A stretch of 64,000 nt of DNA, taken from Cristatella mucedo. Its lineage: Eukaryota > Bryozoa > Phylactolaemata > Cristatellidae. The translations under genes and the position numbers were made by a program. Under the pieces are notes generated by a model that saw only the letters and a program-made list of their open reading frames with translations, had not been told where the DNA came from and did no database searches. Of this stretch, positions 46,596 through 58,671 are shown piece after piece (the first letter of the stretch is position 1; every line of letters begins with the position of its first letter). Where the stretch lies: positions 14,318,001-14,382,000 of the forward strand of contig WPIO01000002.1 of NCBI GenBank assembly GCA_009760855.2. Reading direction: 5' to 3'.

Positions 46596-47663
46596 CTTTT
46601 TTTAATGCTAGAAACCAATGACTGAGAGAAGCTGGCAGCCCGCTTGTGGCAGCCGTTAACGAGACTCGGCATCACAATCTAGAGTTTGTCGCTGTCGTTG
46701 TGCGCCCGCAGTCAACCAAAGTGGCTGCGTACATGATGAACAACTCTTAAAGACAATATGAACCCGTTCTCATTACGATTCTTTGTCGGATTTTGGTAGC
46801 CGATCGCAGGAGTGACAAATTGCCGAAAGTTAGGACAGCTGAATCGGTGCTTGCGCCGACAGAAGTGTCGTTGGTTGATGCAATGACTTTTGAAAAGTAT
46901 AGTAGATATTATCGAACACTTGGGCCGAAGCTATCTTTGTCATTGTTATTTTTGTCATCTTTGTCATTTGTCATGTCCTCTGGGATTTAATGTAATTAGT
47001 CGTTACAAATGAATCTGAGTGCGCAACACAATGGGCGGTCTTGCTACTACTTAAGACCGTAGCTCGTACTTAAGTGTAGCTCGGGATAAAGAGGGGTCAG
47101 AGTTTGTGATCGAAGCGTCAAGGGTTCGCGACTTTTCATGAGAATTCAAGCTCTAATTTATAAACAACACTCGAATGGAGCTTACTGCACTACAGCGCTT
47201 TTTTGCTTTCTGCTTCTCTAGCTTTAAAGAAACGTTTTTCCAAGGTATTATGGCCGCGTCCATAGTGACGGCGACTAGTATTACAGTCGAACTGCAAGGA
47301 TTTAAGCTCATGAAAAATTGCGAAAAATACCTATTACAAAGCGTGTTATACTTCATGCATCGTCAGTTGAGCTCAGTATAAGTTTTTGAACTCGGTACGT
47401 TTATTTGAACAAGCGACGTAGTGCTCTCCAGTTATGCGAGCGTCGGAGTGCCTTTTGAAAAGAGTCGTCCTTAAATACCAGGCAGAGAATTATGACGTCT
47501 GAGTGCTGCTGCCTTTATGTGAAATGGGAGTCTGCTTCCTGGCAACTAGCGAACATGTCGGGCCGACGATAACCCACGTGGCAGGAAGCTCTTTCAGATA
47601 AAGGGTGAAACTCGCAGACAGCTATATCCCAAAGTTTTGGGGAACGTACTCAGCTTGGCTTTG

Positions 47664-48062
47664 TTACAACGTCTCGTTGAAATGAATCCTTAACATCAGC
47701 ATTGACATGACCCACGGCCGAATCGGCACTATTAGGATCATCCTGAGGAAATGCGAGCGTAATGCGATGTATAGATCATGATCGACCACGTTGTACTCTC
47801 TGTCTAATATAATATTCTTACTCAACCGCTGGGAGGGCATCAAGTAAGAGCTACCTTTCGTGTGCACTACATTATAAGCACGACCGACTAGACGTTCGAG
47901 TTTCCGGTGACGTGGCCATGTTTTGGCACTTACTTTGATTTCATGGATACAACTCAAGTAACAAAGGTTGTTGGCATATGGAAGGCGTGAAAACCTGTGA
48001 AGCCACAGACTGCATACATTAAGCAGGTTGTATACTTTAAATGATGTCAGCCTACTTTTCAC
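47664..48062 (-). CDS. Unidentified 132-codon ORF
   Basis: This is an open frame in a moderately AT-rich region where long chance frames are less expected. It contains KTWPRHRKLERLVGRAYNVV, then DREYNVVDHDLYIALRSHFL, then MILIVPIRPWVMSMLMLRI. No family was recognised. Possible transposon origin or chance. Confidence 0.2.
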   Translation of the reverse strand: MKSRLTSFKVYNLLNVCSLWLHRFSRLPYANNLCYLSCIHEIKVSAKTWPRHRKLERLVGRAYNVVHTKGSSYLMPSQRLSKNIILDREYNVVDHDLYIALRSHFLRMILIVPIRPWVMSMLMLRIHFNETL

Positions 48063-48304
48063 CGCTCAGCATTGATAGAGCAGTCGCAGATACGTGAACT
48101 CGAGCTAAGACCTCGAGCCTCTAATGGCCGTGCGAAGAGCTGAAAAAAATTACTAATGATTTGTGACCTGTAAATTTGGCCCCTGAATCTGAACTGGAAA
48201 CCGTTTATAAAATAACCCTGATGAGTGGGCCCTTGGGGCCTAAGATACATATTTATATAACCTGATTTATGTATGACTTCCGATTTGACCGGTATGTAAA
48301 TGAT

Positions 48305-48445
48305 GGCGCATCAAGTAAGGAGGTTGCTTTTCACGTGGTTTCGAATCCTGCGTCGAGCGACTTTTTATTGCTGCTGCAAGCGGTGATGTTAACCTTAAAG
48401 GCTCTTCTGTCGCTATACAAAGAGGCTGTTTAATCAGCTAGTTTT
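48305..48445 (+). mobile_element. SINE-1 with internal deletion
   Basis: The A-box half is followed directly by GGTTTCGAATCCTGCGTCG. The linker of about 25 bases between the boxes is missing. Confidence 0.65.
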
Positions 48446-49074
48446 TGTTGTAAGGACAAAACCTGACCGAAAAATGTTTTGTTCTGGCGACGGTTTTCCC
48501 TACGGTGAGTCGTCGCGTTGAACGCTAACTGTCGTAAGCTTGCAGCAAGTCTACCTGAAGTCTCATAACGTAACTGCCGTGATATGCAGGTAATTCGCAA
48601 TTCTTTCTCTAGTTTATTTTTGTTGATAGCACCTCGTGAGGAATTTTTGAGGAATTTAATCCGTATTTCGCCATTTCTGTTCGAAGAGTTAATGAACTTT
48701 TCGGACAGTCAATCCGTTTGACGTCAGTTCTGCAACTCCTGATTGTAATAGGCACCCACACCGCGGGCCAGCACCACCTGAGGATGATGGGTAAGCGACG
48801 GCACAATGCTGCGAACCTCTCCGTTCTGATTTCAGTCAGACATAGAGCGACAGCTACATAACTCGAGCGAACGTGCCCATCGCTCACGCCGAAGACGTTT
48901 GGAGAACAACGAAACAGTTTAGGAAGACTGCGTGAGCGATTCGGGGTAATTGAAAGAGCAAGGAACCCGTCGAGATTTGAGAAGCAGCATGAGTGGCAAA
49001 GTGCATAAAAGAAGCGTTGAAATCATAAGAGTGGTACTTCGTAGATTTAGCTTTGAAAATTGCAAAGAAGTAGA

Positions 49075-49206
49075 ATGAGAGAGAGAGAAAGAGAGAGAGA
49101 GGGGAAGAGAGCGGGAGAGAGAGAGGAAGAGAGAGGGGAGACAGAGAGGGGGAGGGAGAGGGGAGACAGAGAGACAGAGACAGAGAGAGAGAGAGAGAGA
49201 GAAAGG

Positions 49207-49278
<72 letters not shown>

Positions 49279-49345
49279 CAGACAGACAGACAGACAGACA
49301 GAGAAAGGGAGAGAGAGAGAGAGATTGGAGAGAGAGAGAGAGAAT
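49075..49345. repeat. (GA)n with GACA block
   Basis: Compound repeat: GAGA with GGGA interruptions, long perfect GA, then (GACA)5, then GA. Confidence 0.95.
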
Positions 49346-50908
49346 AATCTGTCACAAGCAATACTAAAACGCCTGCGAGGTATTAAAAGCTGACTTATGG
49401 AAAGTGGATCAGCTGTGCCGTAGCTTTTGTTTTGCGCTTCTGAGTCCATTCATATATGCGTAAATCAAATTATAATTCTAATGCACGCTGAAGAATGAGC
49501 CATTTCATGTAAACTCTCTGCATGACAATTTCAATACGAATTATATCAATAACGCGTGCCTCATGTTTATGCTCGTTACCGCTCGCCGTAGAAGGAGGGG
49601 TTAGCTAATTTGTGTGGCTATGCCTCGGTGAAAGATGCGTGGGCGTTGTGGTTGGTCTCACTCCCACTCTGGAGATTTTCAATCATTATAGACAAATGGG
49701 GATTGTATACACTAAATTTAGAGTACATGCTCTACCGCCTCGATGGTTCCTCCGGGCCCACACTAGCGTCATTTAAATTTGAATGTGTTGATCCGTTAAT
49801 GGTACTTCAAAATATATCAAAACGTTTTGTAGGTACAAGCAAATAGTCGTGCAAATCTCCACTCGCTGCTGAGATAGTGCAAAGTCAGAGGTATTTAAAA
49901 TCAAAAGCTAAACAAGCAAATTCAGCGCCTATAGCTTTTATTAAGAAATGCGTGCTAGTGACAACACGATCTTGATCTTTGGTCAAGTTGATCTGCGCTA
50001 CTGCAATCAACTAAAACAGACTACGAACTGGTCGCAAACAAGCAGCCATGCTGCAGGATTGGCTAATCGGTATCGCCGAGCCCACTGGGTCCATGGATCA
50101 CTGGCAGCCTGGCAGAGACAGACCGCGCCGCACCGCTCCAGTCTCTCCAGCCGCTCCAGCCGCTCCAACCACGCGCGACTAACCGGGTCTCGCAGTTCTT
50201 AGTAGCGGCACTCGGTGCGCGCTATAATTGGCTGATCAATGGGAGAGCGTCATATGTACGCGTCCTAGCTTCTAGAGTTACGCCGCAGCCGCAACTCCTC
50301 CCCCTCCGTCGTTTACGGCGGGTGCGGGGCGCTCAGGCTGGCTCGGAAGACCGACGCAGGACAGAAACTGAAACTGAGAAACAGAAACTGTCCGAAGGAG
50401 AATCCGAAGGGAGAAGGGCAAATTTAAGTCGCACCTGCAAAATTTCAAGAAATACTGCTATAAGCGCTGATTATGCAATCTGTGTTCAGACGACTACACC
50501 TAATTATCTGTTTGTATCAGCCATATGTAGTTACTACTTGAGCTGAAAAATGAATGAAACAGAAACAGTTGAGATTTCTCATCAATCACCTTCTCACCTT
50601 TCACGAGTGTCCGCTCGATGTGCACCTCGTTTAATTAGACTTGAGCATTGACCAATTTCACTTCAGGGCTTCCGTCACGTTCAAAGTTTTTTTAACTGCG
50701 ATTGTGATGTGAAGGCTTATAGCTGATGGGATGAAACTGCTAGGATCGGGGTTGCTTTTCTATTCATCTTTGGCATGTGCGTACAGGGGTTGGCCTTTTT
50801 TGGGTGCCATCACTTTTTTTTAAATACGGCTATCACATTTTCAAATGCGCCAAAGATATCGTTGTTAATAAATTGATATACAAACAAAAGCCTGCTGAGT
50901 ATCGTGCC

Positions 50909-51316
50909 CTATTCACGTGAGAGTATACGTTCCTTTATAGATGGGCGGGTCTTGAGAGGATTCTGAAACCTTTGACCTCTGACCGACAGAGCTTCAACTT
51001 CTCCATAAACTAAGTATCGATAGCCAGAGTGGCTGTAGACCACTGATCGGGTGGCGTGCCATCGACGCGAGACTTCAAGTTGTTTCTCCAGATGGAGCCT
51101 ACCGATTCCGCTGCGTAAGAAAATCTTTACTCGCCGGTAGTAATGGTTATTTCCAGTAGCTGAGGCAGGAGGCATTGGCTCCCTCCTCCCCGCCCCCCCC
51201 ACACACACATATATAGTGGGGACAGCGACATGGGCCACCCTTATTCTTACGCCCCGGCCGTCATCAACGAAAATATTATGTACTACTTCCACTCGATAAG
51301 CAACTGCCAAGTTCAT
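50909..51316 (-). CDS. Unidentified 135-codon ORF
   Basis: Starts MNLAVAYRVEVVHNIFVDD and ends RPSIKERILSRE. A G-rich and TATG-rich simple tract interrupts the middle of the frame, which argues against a conserved gene. No family was recognised. Confidence 0.18.
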   Translation of the reverse strand: MNLAVAYRVEVVHNIFVDDGRGVRIRVAHVAVPTIYVCVGGAGRREPMPPASATGNNHYYRRVKIFLRSGIGRLHLEKQLEVSRRWHATRSVVYSHSGYRYLVYGEVEALSVRGQRFQNPLKTRPSIKERILSRE

Positions 51317-52039
51317 GTTAGAAAAAACTGTGATTTTGCGCTATAGCAATATAACTTATCATTACTTGAATAAATGCGTGTATCCGGCACTTTGGCGGCC
51401 GTGACTGAGCAGGACTAAAGGCTTAGAGGCTTCTGTATTTGCGCTATTTGTTTCTTCTGCTAGAGTTTAACAATAAGCATGCCCTAATGTGTAGAGCAAT
51501 TGATCGTGTTTTGTATGCCCAACCCTCACTAACTCAGGTAGCGGAACAACATGTACGGACCTATGGCTGGTAACACGCCGAACGATAAGGACGGAGTACT
51601 CTAAATTCCGAAAGCAGCACTATCAGCAACAGCGACCTCGCGAAAGCGCAAGAAATTACTTGTATGTTGCAACTGGTGCATCTAGTCATGGACAGTAAAG
51701 GTAGGCATATCGAATAATGATTCATTTTATGCTTTAAAAAAATTGCATTGAGTTTGATTGCAGTCGATCCACAAGTGCGATACGTTCTAAAGAAAGTCAT
51801 TGTAGATTAGATATAAGAATTATCTATCTAATAACAATAATTGGTTCATAGCTGTTCATGATGTTCATGTTCATGTGCATGTGCACTCTTCTGGTAAATA
51901 ATCGAATGTCACATCTATTACTGTTCTACTCACAAAGCAAGGTTTTGGAGAATATTCGCAACTTTGTAAACTTTTGAGGCATAAACAATTGCGGAATAAC
52001 ACTCTCTGCAGGAACGAAGACACAATTACAGTTTGACCA

Positions 52040-52076
52040 TGTTATCGTGTTTCCTATGCAGCAAATGCAAAGCACC

Positions 52077-52129
<53 letters not shown>

Positions 52130-52170
52130 AGTTTTCTAAGGGCACTCTATCAAGTGTATTGTTATAATGA
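52040..52170 (+). mobile_element. LINE-A tail interrupted by (AG)n
   Basis: GCAAAGCACCTAG runs into an AG repeat (52076-52127) and resumes ATTGAGTTTTCTAAGGGCAC. The repeat sits exactly where other copies have AAAG. Confidence 0.7.
52076..52127. repeat. (GA)n inside a LINE-A tail
   Basis: 52-bp array flanked on both sides by tail sequence. Confidence 0.95.
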
Positions 52171-52284
52171 TTTGACGCTAGATGCAGACTCTGATGTTTT
52201 GAAATACGCTTCGTGATGTTAAAATATCCAATCATTATAAAGTAAGAGTAAGTTTTTATACTTCGCTGTGAAGAAGACTTTGAT

Positions 52285-52400
52285 AATAATGACAACAATA
52301 ATAATACATTTGATATAGCGCCCCAGTGAGCTCAATCTCTTTGTAGGCACTTTTCATTTGCTGCAAAGAAAGCACGATCGAATAGTTAGTGGTGTGATTG
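52285..52400 (-). mobile_element. LINE-A tail fragment
   Basis: AATAATAATACATTTGATAT, AGCGCCCCAGTGAGCTC, GCACTTTTCATTTGCTGC. Confidence 0.65.
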
Positions 52401-52869
52401 TTTTTAGATTGTACGGCTGTGTACTTTTTGCTACTTGCTATTGACCTGCTGAACCACAAGTTTGGTGTCTTACCAGTGACGTTTCTGCAAAATTATTTGA
52501 CTGCAATGCATGGCATTGTATCCGCAAGAATGCGATAGCACACTGAACATCAAGTTCGCCGCGTTCGTTTTTTAGGTTGTGTGTTATTCCTTCCCACGGC
52601 CGCAAAGACGGGCTGCGGAGAAGTGGTTGCAGCCTGTAGTCTCACGCTTTCGCAATCAATACCGCAAGTAGTAAGAAAAAACGAGTAGCTGGTCGAGGCG
52701 GTGGCGCGCTAAGCTCCAGTGCTGCGTCACTGATCTGTAAACAGCCGCTTCGTTTGTGCTGCAGCCGCAAAACAAAGATTCGATTAATTGCGACGGCAAC
52801 TCTGGAAACCCGGAGCTCTGACACCGTTGAGTTCCACCGACACACGAATAAATACAGTACACACTGATT

Positions 52870-53340
52870 AGTATTATTATTTAAATAAAGATAGTCCTCT
52901 GCGCGAACGCCAGCCAAAGCGGCCAGACCAACAAGTAAACTTGGCTAGCGTTCCGCCCTTCGCGTCGCTGCCGCTCCAAGGGGCGTAGCTGGTAGACATG
53001 TCAAAGGCGGACGAATCCTTCTGCTCAACAGCGGTTCTGCTCGAAGAGCTGAAAACAGACGATTTGCAGGTACGGCTAGGCTGGCACTCGGGGCTGGCAA
53101 CCGATGTAGCGGCGTTCTTTGCCCGTCGCCGGCGGCAACCACTTCCGGCGTCCGCTGCGCTCTCGTCGGCTGCCGGATCCATCGCTTCGGACCGTGCTTA
53201 CGAGGAGCTCCGCCGACCAATACCCTGAGCACTAGCAGCCGCCACTACTGCTGGCCAGTGAGCTTATTAGAGAGGTTACAAGATAAGAGGGCTCTGCTAT
53301 AAGGGAAGCTTTGCTAGTCCTCCCGGCGGCGGCAGCAGCA
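52870..53340. promoter_or_regulatory. CpG-rich region at the PP2A-A start
   Basis: CpG-dense sequence spans the first coding exon, as is common for housekeeping promoters. No core promoter motif was identified. Confidence 0.4.
52998..53069 (+). other. PP2A-A exon 1 (coding)
   Basis: 24 codons from ATG, phase 0 donor. It corresponds to the N-terminal helix of HEAT repeat 1, with [13 protein letters not shown] in place of human AVLIDELRNEDVQ. Confidence 0.85.
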
Positions 53341-56300
53341 GCATCCGGCGTATAGCGCGAAAGAACCGCTCAGCCGACCTCTGCAAAGTCACCAGGTCCT
53401 CGTTCGATGATTTACCATCGATCTGTCTCTGGTAAGCTGTAGCTGTAGCTGGCTACTGTATCGAGAGATCGTGCGCGTTAAGGTACTTTTTTGAAGTGAG
53501 TCATTACACACGATCGTCGAAGAACGTGCTTCGCAGCTCGCGTGAAACCTCCGGCAAAAAACGGCTGCCTGTCATGGCGCCCCGGGTGGCGGATACAGAC
53601 GAACTTTGCTAGGTTTGGAATACATCAATAAAAGTCTTCCCTGGAAGGAGGGCTTCACCCCTCAGTCGCCGTCTTGCTCCCGACGGCGTAAGGCACAAAA
53701 CTTGCACGCTTGAACGAGCACGCGAAAGCTGGCCAACATGCAGCGGTGAATACATCTGGCCGACATGCATCCAAATGATACCGATTCGCTTGCTTTGGGC
53801 AAACGTCATCTTATTTAAGAAGATGGCTTGTGAGTGTCGTTAATCCTGCTGTACCGATACTTCGATGCACGTGCCGCCGGGCTAGGCTGTAAGTCGCTCA
53901 TCTCACTCAGTCGTAGGCTACAAGAAATGTTTCGAATTTGAACCACTCAGTAATGGACAAGGAGGCTCCGTGCTCCGCTTCATACTTATATTGGTACATC
54001 TACCGTCAAGTACCGAAGTCTCTTTAATAAAGTGCTGAGTACATCTAAGCAGGGCTATGTTTCGAAGCAGGCAGCTGCATCTACCCTGCTGGTTCTGCAA
54101 ACCTACTCAGCTAGCTCGCCCCATTACTGCTTGCTGACATTTGTTTCGTACTGAATCCTGCTTGGTTCGTGTCATGGGCAATATCGTGTCAACGACGCAA
54201 TAGCTGAGACTTTCAAAATTTCTAAAAAGAATTACGCACTGCACAGTTCAATAGATTGCTCGAATAACACGAGCTTGTTGGTGCTTTCTGCACTTGTATC
54301 GATCCGTTAATCGCTTAGCTTTGATTCCACTAGAAATATAGTACGCTTGCACGTGTCAAGTGACAGGTACTAAAACGGTTGCATTTAACTGCTAGCTCAC
54401 TAATAAAGACCATAGCGTGCTGCAGGTACTGCTTGAAATCGCGGTATCGAATCTGCTCGGCTGCATTTGATGTGATCATTAAAATCTCACGTGGCGGCCC
54501 CACGTACTTAAGCCCTCTTCAAGCACCTCAGATTTTTGCAAAGCCACCAAAATGGGTTTACAAAATAAATGTCCTAGATTCTGCCGGCTGTTAGGGAGAG
54601 GAAGCACATCAAAGAAAGTTGAGCCACATTCAGAAGTTAAACGCTTGCTTTGGATCTCACTTGCAATTGCTATAGTTCGAAAAATGGAGACCTCCGTTGC
54701 CGAGGTACAAGATTGATAGGTTCGTACACTCACCGAAGCAATGTAGTCAATCGCATTTTGGTTGCCTGATCAGCTAGTAAATGTGTGAGTGCAGTCATCA
54801 CTGCATAAGATCAGCTTCATATGAGGGAAGCGAAAAAACAGCTACACATCCTCTTACATGCGTAGATCGGTCTGCAGACTGCGCAGCATTTCTCGAGCTA
54901 ACTTGTATAGTGTGACACTGCTGCAAGCGCTAGTAGCCTGCTAATCTTCTAATAAAACGTTGAGAAATGGGCTTGTTCTTATCTACTCTTACCTTAACCC
55001 ATTTCTATGCTACTCACTGCACCTCAACTGCTCTCCTGACTCTGCTATGCTTCCCACTTTCTCTTTGTTGTTGCGTGAGACGAAGTCTGTTGGCTACCGA
55101 ATGCGTACCGAAAGCCGCCTAGGCTGTGAGTTCGCTATACGAAACTCTCCTGCGTAACACCCACATGGTCTTTATGACTTTGTGGAGTTACAGACGGAGA
55201 TTATTACATTACATTAGACAGATCGGGGCCTAAGGAAAGGCCCTAGGCATGGGACAAATGATAGCAATGGAGCTTGGCTGTGGCTATCATAGTTTGGCTG
55301 TGGCTATCACTGTTTTGCTCGGTTATGTTGTGCACTGCCAGTTGGTACCTTAAGTTTCTCATCTCATAAGCATGTGCCACCATCTGGAAGTCATAGCTAA
55401 GCCTAGTTCTGATTGGTCGTAAGGTAATCACTTTTAAGGTTATCACTTTAAGGTTATCACTTTTTCAGTGGTCGTGAGCTGCTACTTCTATGCTACTCAC
55501 TGCACCTCAACTGCTCTCCTGACTCTGCTATGCTTCCCATTTTCTCTTTGTTGCGTGAGACGAAGTCTGCTGGCTACCGAATGCGTACCGAAAGCCGCTT
55601 AGGCTGTGAGTGCGCTATACAAAACTCTCCTGCATAACACCCACATGGTCTTTATGACTTTGTGGAGTTACTGACGGAGATACATTATTACATTATTCGG
55701 AATCCGAGGGTATGACCAGCAGACGTCTCTGCAGCATAGTGGTGAATATTTTAAAGTCGGTGAATGGAGACTCACTTTGCCCTATGAACACTTTTTGGGT
55801 CGCTGGTTTCAAGCTGTTGAAAACTTGTAATGGCAACCCACGTTTCGAGGACTGCCATTCGGTTGCGTCAGAAGATCTGTTGCAAGGTTCTTTAAAAATA
55901 GGCCAAGATAAAATTGACCATCTCTGCGGAAATTCGGCTTACCGCCGTAAATGCTGTCAGCGTGTTGATAGAAGTTAAAATCACTTATGGTACTATACAA
56001 GCAACACATTACGGTCATCGCTTACAGCTTGGAATGGTATTTCTGATCTTTTGCTTGCCCTTTGCCACATTCTATTCTATCTTAGTGTAACCAGGAGAGT
56101 ATATTTTGTTTCTTCTTGAAGACTCGGCTGAACAGTGTACGGCGATTGTCTACAATTGCTATTGCTCTCGGTGCTGAGCGATCGAGAAGTGAGCTGCTAC
56201 CGTTTCTTGCCGGTAAGCTGCTTTCGAACCTCCACTGAGCGCTGCTGAAGTGCTGCAGCCTGTCGTGCAAGCTCTAGTCGCTCGAAGGCGGAAAGAGCCC

Positions 56301-58555
56301 GGCGACGGCACTGCTTCCTGCCTCTCCCGCAGAGCGTGAAACAAGTGGCCGGCAGCAGCCGGGGCTGAGAGTAGCAAGCAAGCAACGATGTGCCCTACTT
56401 GCTGCTCAGCTGCCAGCACCACGGCGCTTCCTTCCCTCGCTTGACCGCTCCCCCCCCCCCGTGCGCTGAGAGACGTGACTTCTGCTTCTCGCGGGACGTG
56501 GCCACTCGGAGCCAGAGTTGCCACAGATGCTCTCTGCTTGCCCGCAGATCCCATCTACGAGGAGGACGAGGTGCTGGTGGCGCTGGCCGAGCAGCTAGCG
56601 CAGCTGCTGCCACTCATTGGTGGCTCGAAATACGTCTCGCTGCTGCTGGTGAGTGGTCACACGGGCCCTGTGCGGCTACCGATGCGGCAAACGAGCCCAG
56701 TGGCTGGTGAATTCGCGAGCACACATTTCCTGTTCAGCGATCAGTGTCGTCGCGTGTGCATCGGCGCTGAATGAGCTGAGGCTCGTGAAGGCCTGCCAGG
56801 CTGAGACCAACTGGCATGCAATGGCTGCCTCAGCTGAGCTAGCCAGCTTGTGTAGCAAGCCAGCTTGCCAAGCTGTAGTGGCCTCAGTGGCAAGAAATTT
56901 GGTGTCGGGTCAATGTAACGCTGTCAGGAAAATTCAGTTGGTGGAGTTTCGTAGCTGCAGCATGCTGCATGCAGGCAAGATGAGCCGGCAATTGGTACAA
57001 GCAAGCAGCCTGGTGGGGCGGCTGTGATTGCATTCAAATAATGACATGTTACATCTTAGTCTGACATTCTGCTGCAGCTACTGGGACATGTACCGAAGCT
57101 GTCACTCTGCACGGCATTATTTAGTGGCTTTGTACAGAATTGTGCTGAGCCTCGTGACCTATGCTCGTTGCACTCTTCTCACACGCACCTCGGTGGCTGC
57201 ATTGAAATGAGATGCAGCTCATCATACACGGCTCTGCACAATCTTGGTTTGCGATGCAGCTGCTGGAGCCTACGTAAATAGCTGGCCCGTATGCCCATTA
57301 TTTATAAAACAGTATGCTTACAGTGATACATTCAATAAGAATGATACATTTTTAAAGCACAGTTAGAGCAGCACATCTCTTTCTAAATAAACGCTTTGCA
57401 TGGGCTGGAAAGCATACAGTTCCTCTGACTAGTGGCAATGGCCTCTAAAATACAGGACCCCCAATGCGATCTCCTTGGTTCACTTCTCTTAACAATGTAT
57501 ACTCTCCCTTTGCAGAAGTAATCATCAAGCACAATCTATGCGTATCATCTCTATGCGATGATACACGCACAGCCTATACACACACCTGTCCTTTGATCCT
57601 TACCAGCTTTCCAGCATGTCGAACTTTCTCAACTCCCTTGCTGCATGTACTGCTGACATCACCACTTGCATGGCAGCAATCTTTCTCAAATTGAATGACG
57701 ATGAAACAAACTTAATTGTTATGGGCAATCCTATTGTGGCTAAGAAATTAGAAAATGTCTCTCTTAAAATTAACTCTGCTAGCATATATGCTGCCCTAGT
57801 GTTTCCCATTGGGGTACTTGCATTTGACAAATGAGCTCAAGGGCTCGAGCCCTTCGGCATATGCAAAGCGCCCAAATAGAGATTAAGTTCTCTTAGGGCG
57901 CTATAAAAATAATGTATACGCATTGTGTAACATTATCTCCAGAAGCATCATCAAGAAATGTGTGTGTCTTCATTCAAAGTGAGCTTTCACTAGACGATTG
58001 TATCAGCTCTTACAAGTTGTTCCATGTATTGATGATGTCAAAGTTGGTGCAAAACTCTGCAGCTACGCTGGTCTGCGGTGAATGTTGCAGCTGCCACATA
58101 ACACTACTTCTCACCGACATGCGCTAGCTTCCCATCAAGCATTGCATCGACTCCAAGGTTCAGTCATTCACTTAGAGAATCCTTCATTCTCTTGCTGTAG
58201 CATACCTATCACCTATCGAAAATACTTCCATGCACATACAAGAGTCACGTGGCTGAAGCAAATGCTGTGAGAAACAGGTGGATGTTGAGCTTTATTTTAA
58301 ATGTCATCAAGTCGGGTAATGCCACATGCTAGTCGGTATTGTGCTTCAGGCTTTGAAAGATTAAAAACTAAAGGTGCGGTCTCTCCAAAAGAGTTCAGGC
58401 TGGCCAGAGGCATAGCTAAATGACTCGATTCAGAAGAGCACTTGGCACAAGGATGACATTTAGGAGCAAGTAGTGTAGATACGTTAGGAGAGAGAGTGTG
58501 TGTGTCTGTGTTTGTGTGTGTGTCTGTGTTTGTGTGAGTGTGGGTGTGTGTGTGT

Positions 58556-58589
<34 letters not shown>

Positions 58590-58621
58590 TGTGTGTATTG
58601 TGTGTGTGTGTGTGAGTTTGT

Positions 58622-58671
<50 letters not shown>

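Larger units (their letters stand above)
46600..52039. other. Large repeat-poor stretch without an assigned gene
   Basis: Apart from one SINE-1, the (GA)n block and two unidentified ORFs (47664-48062, 50909-51316), this 5.4 kb shows few of the repeats that fill the rest. It may be an intron or contain exons I cannot recognise. Confidence 0.35.
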
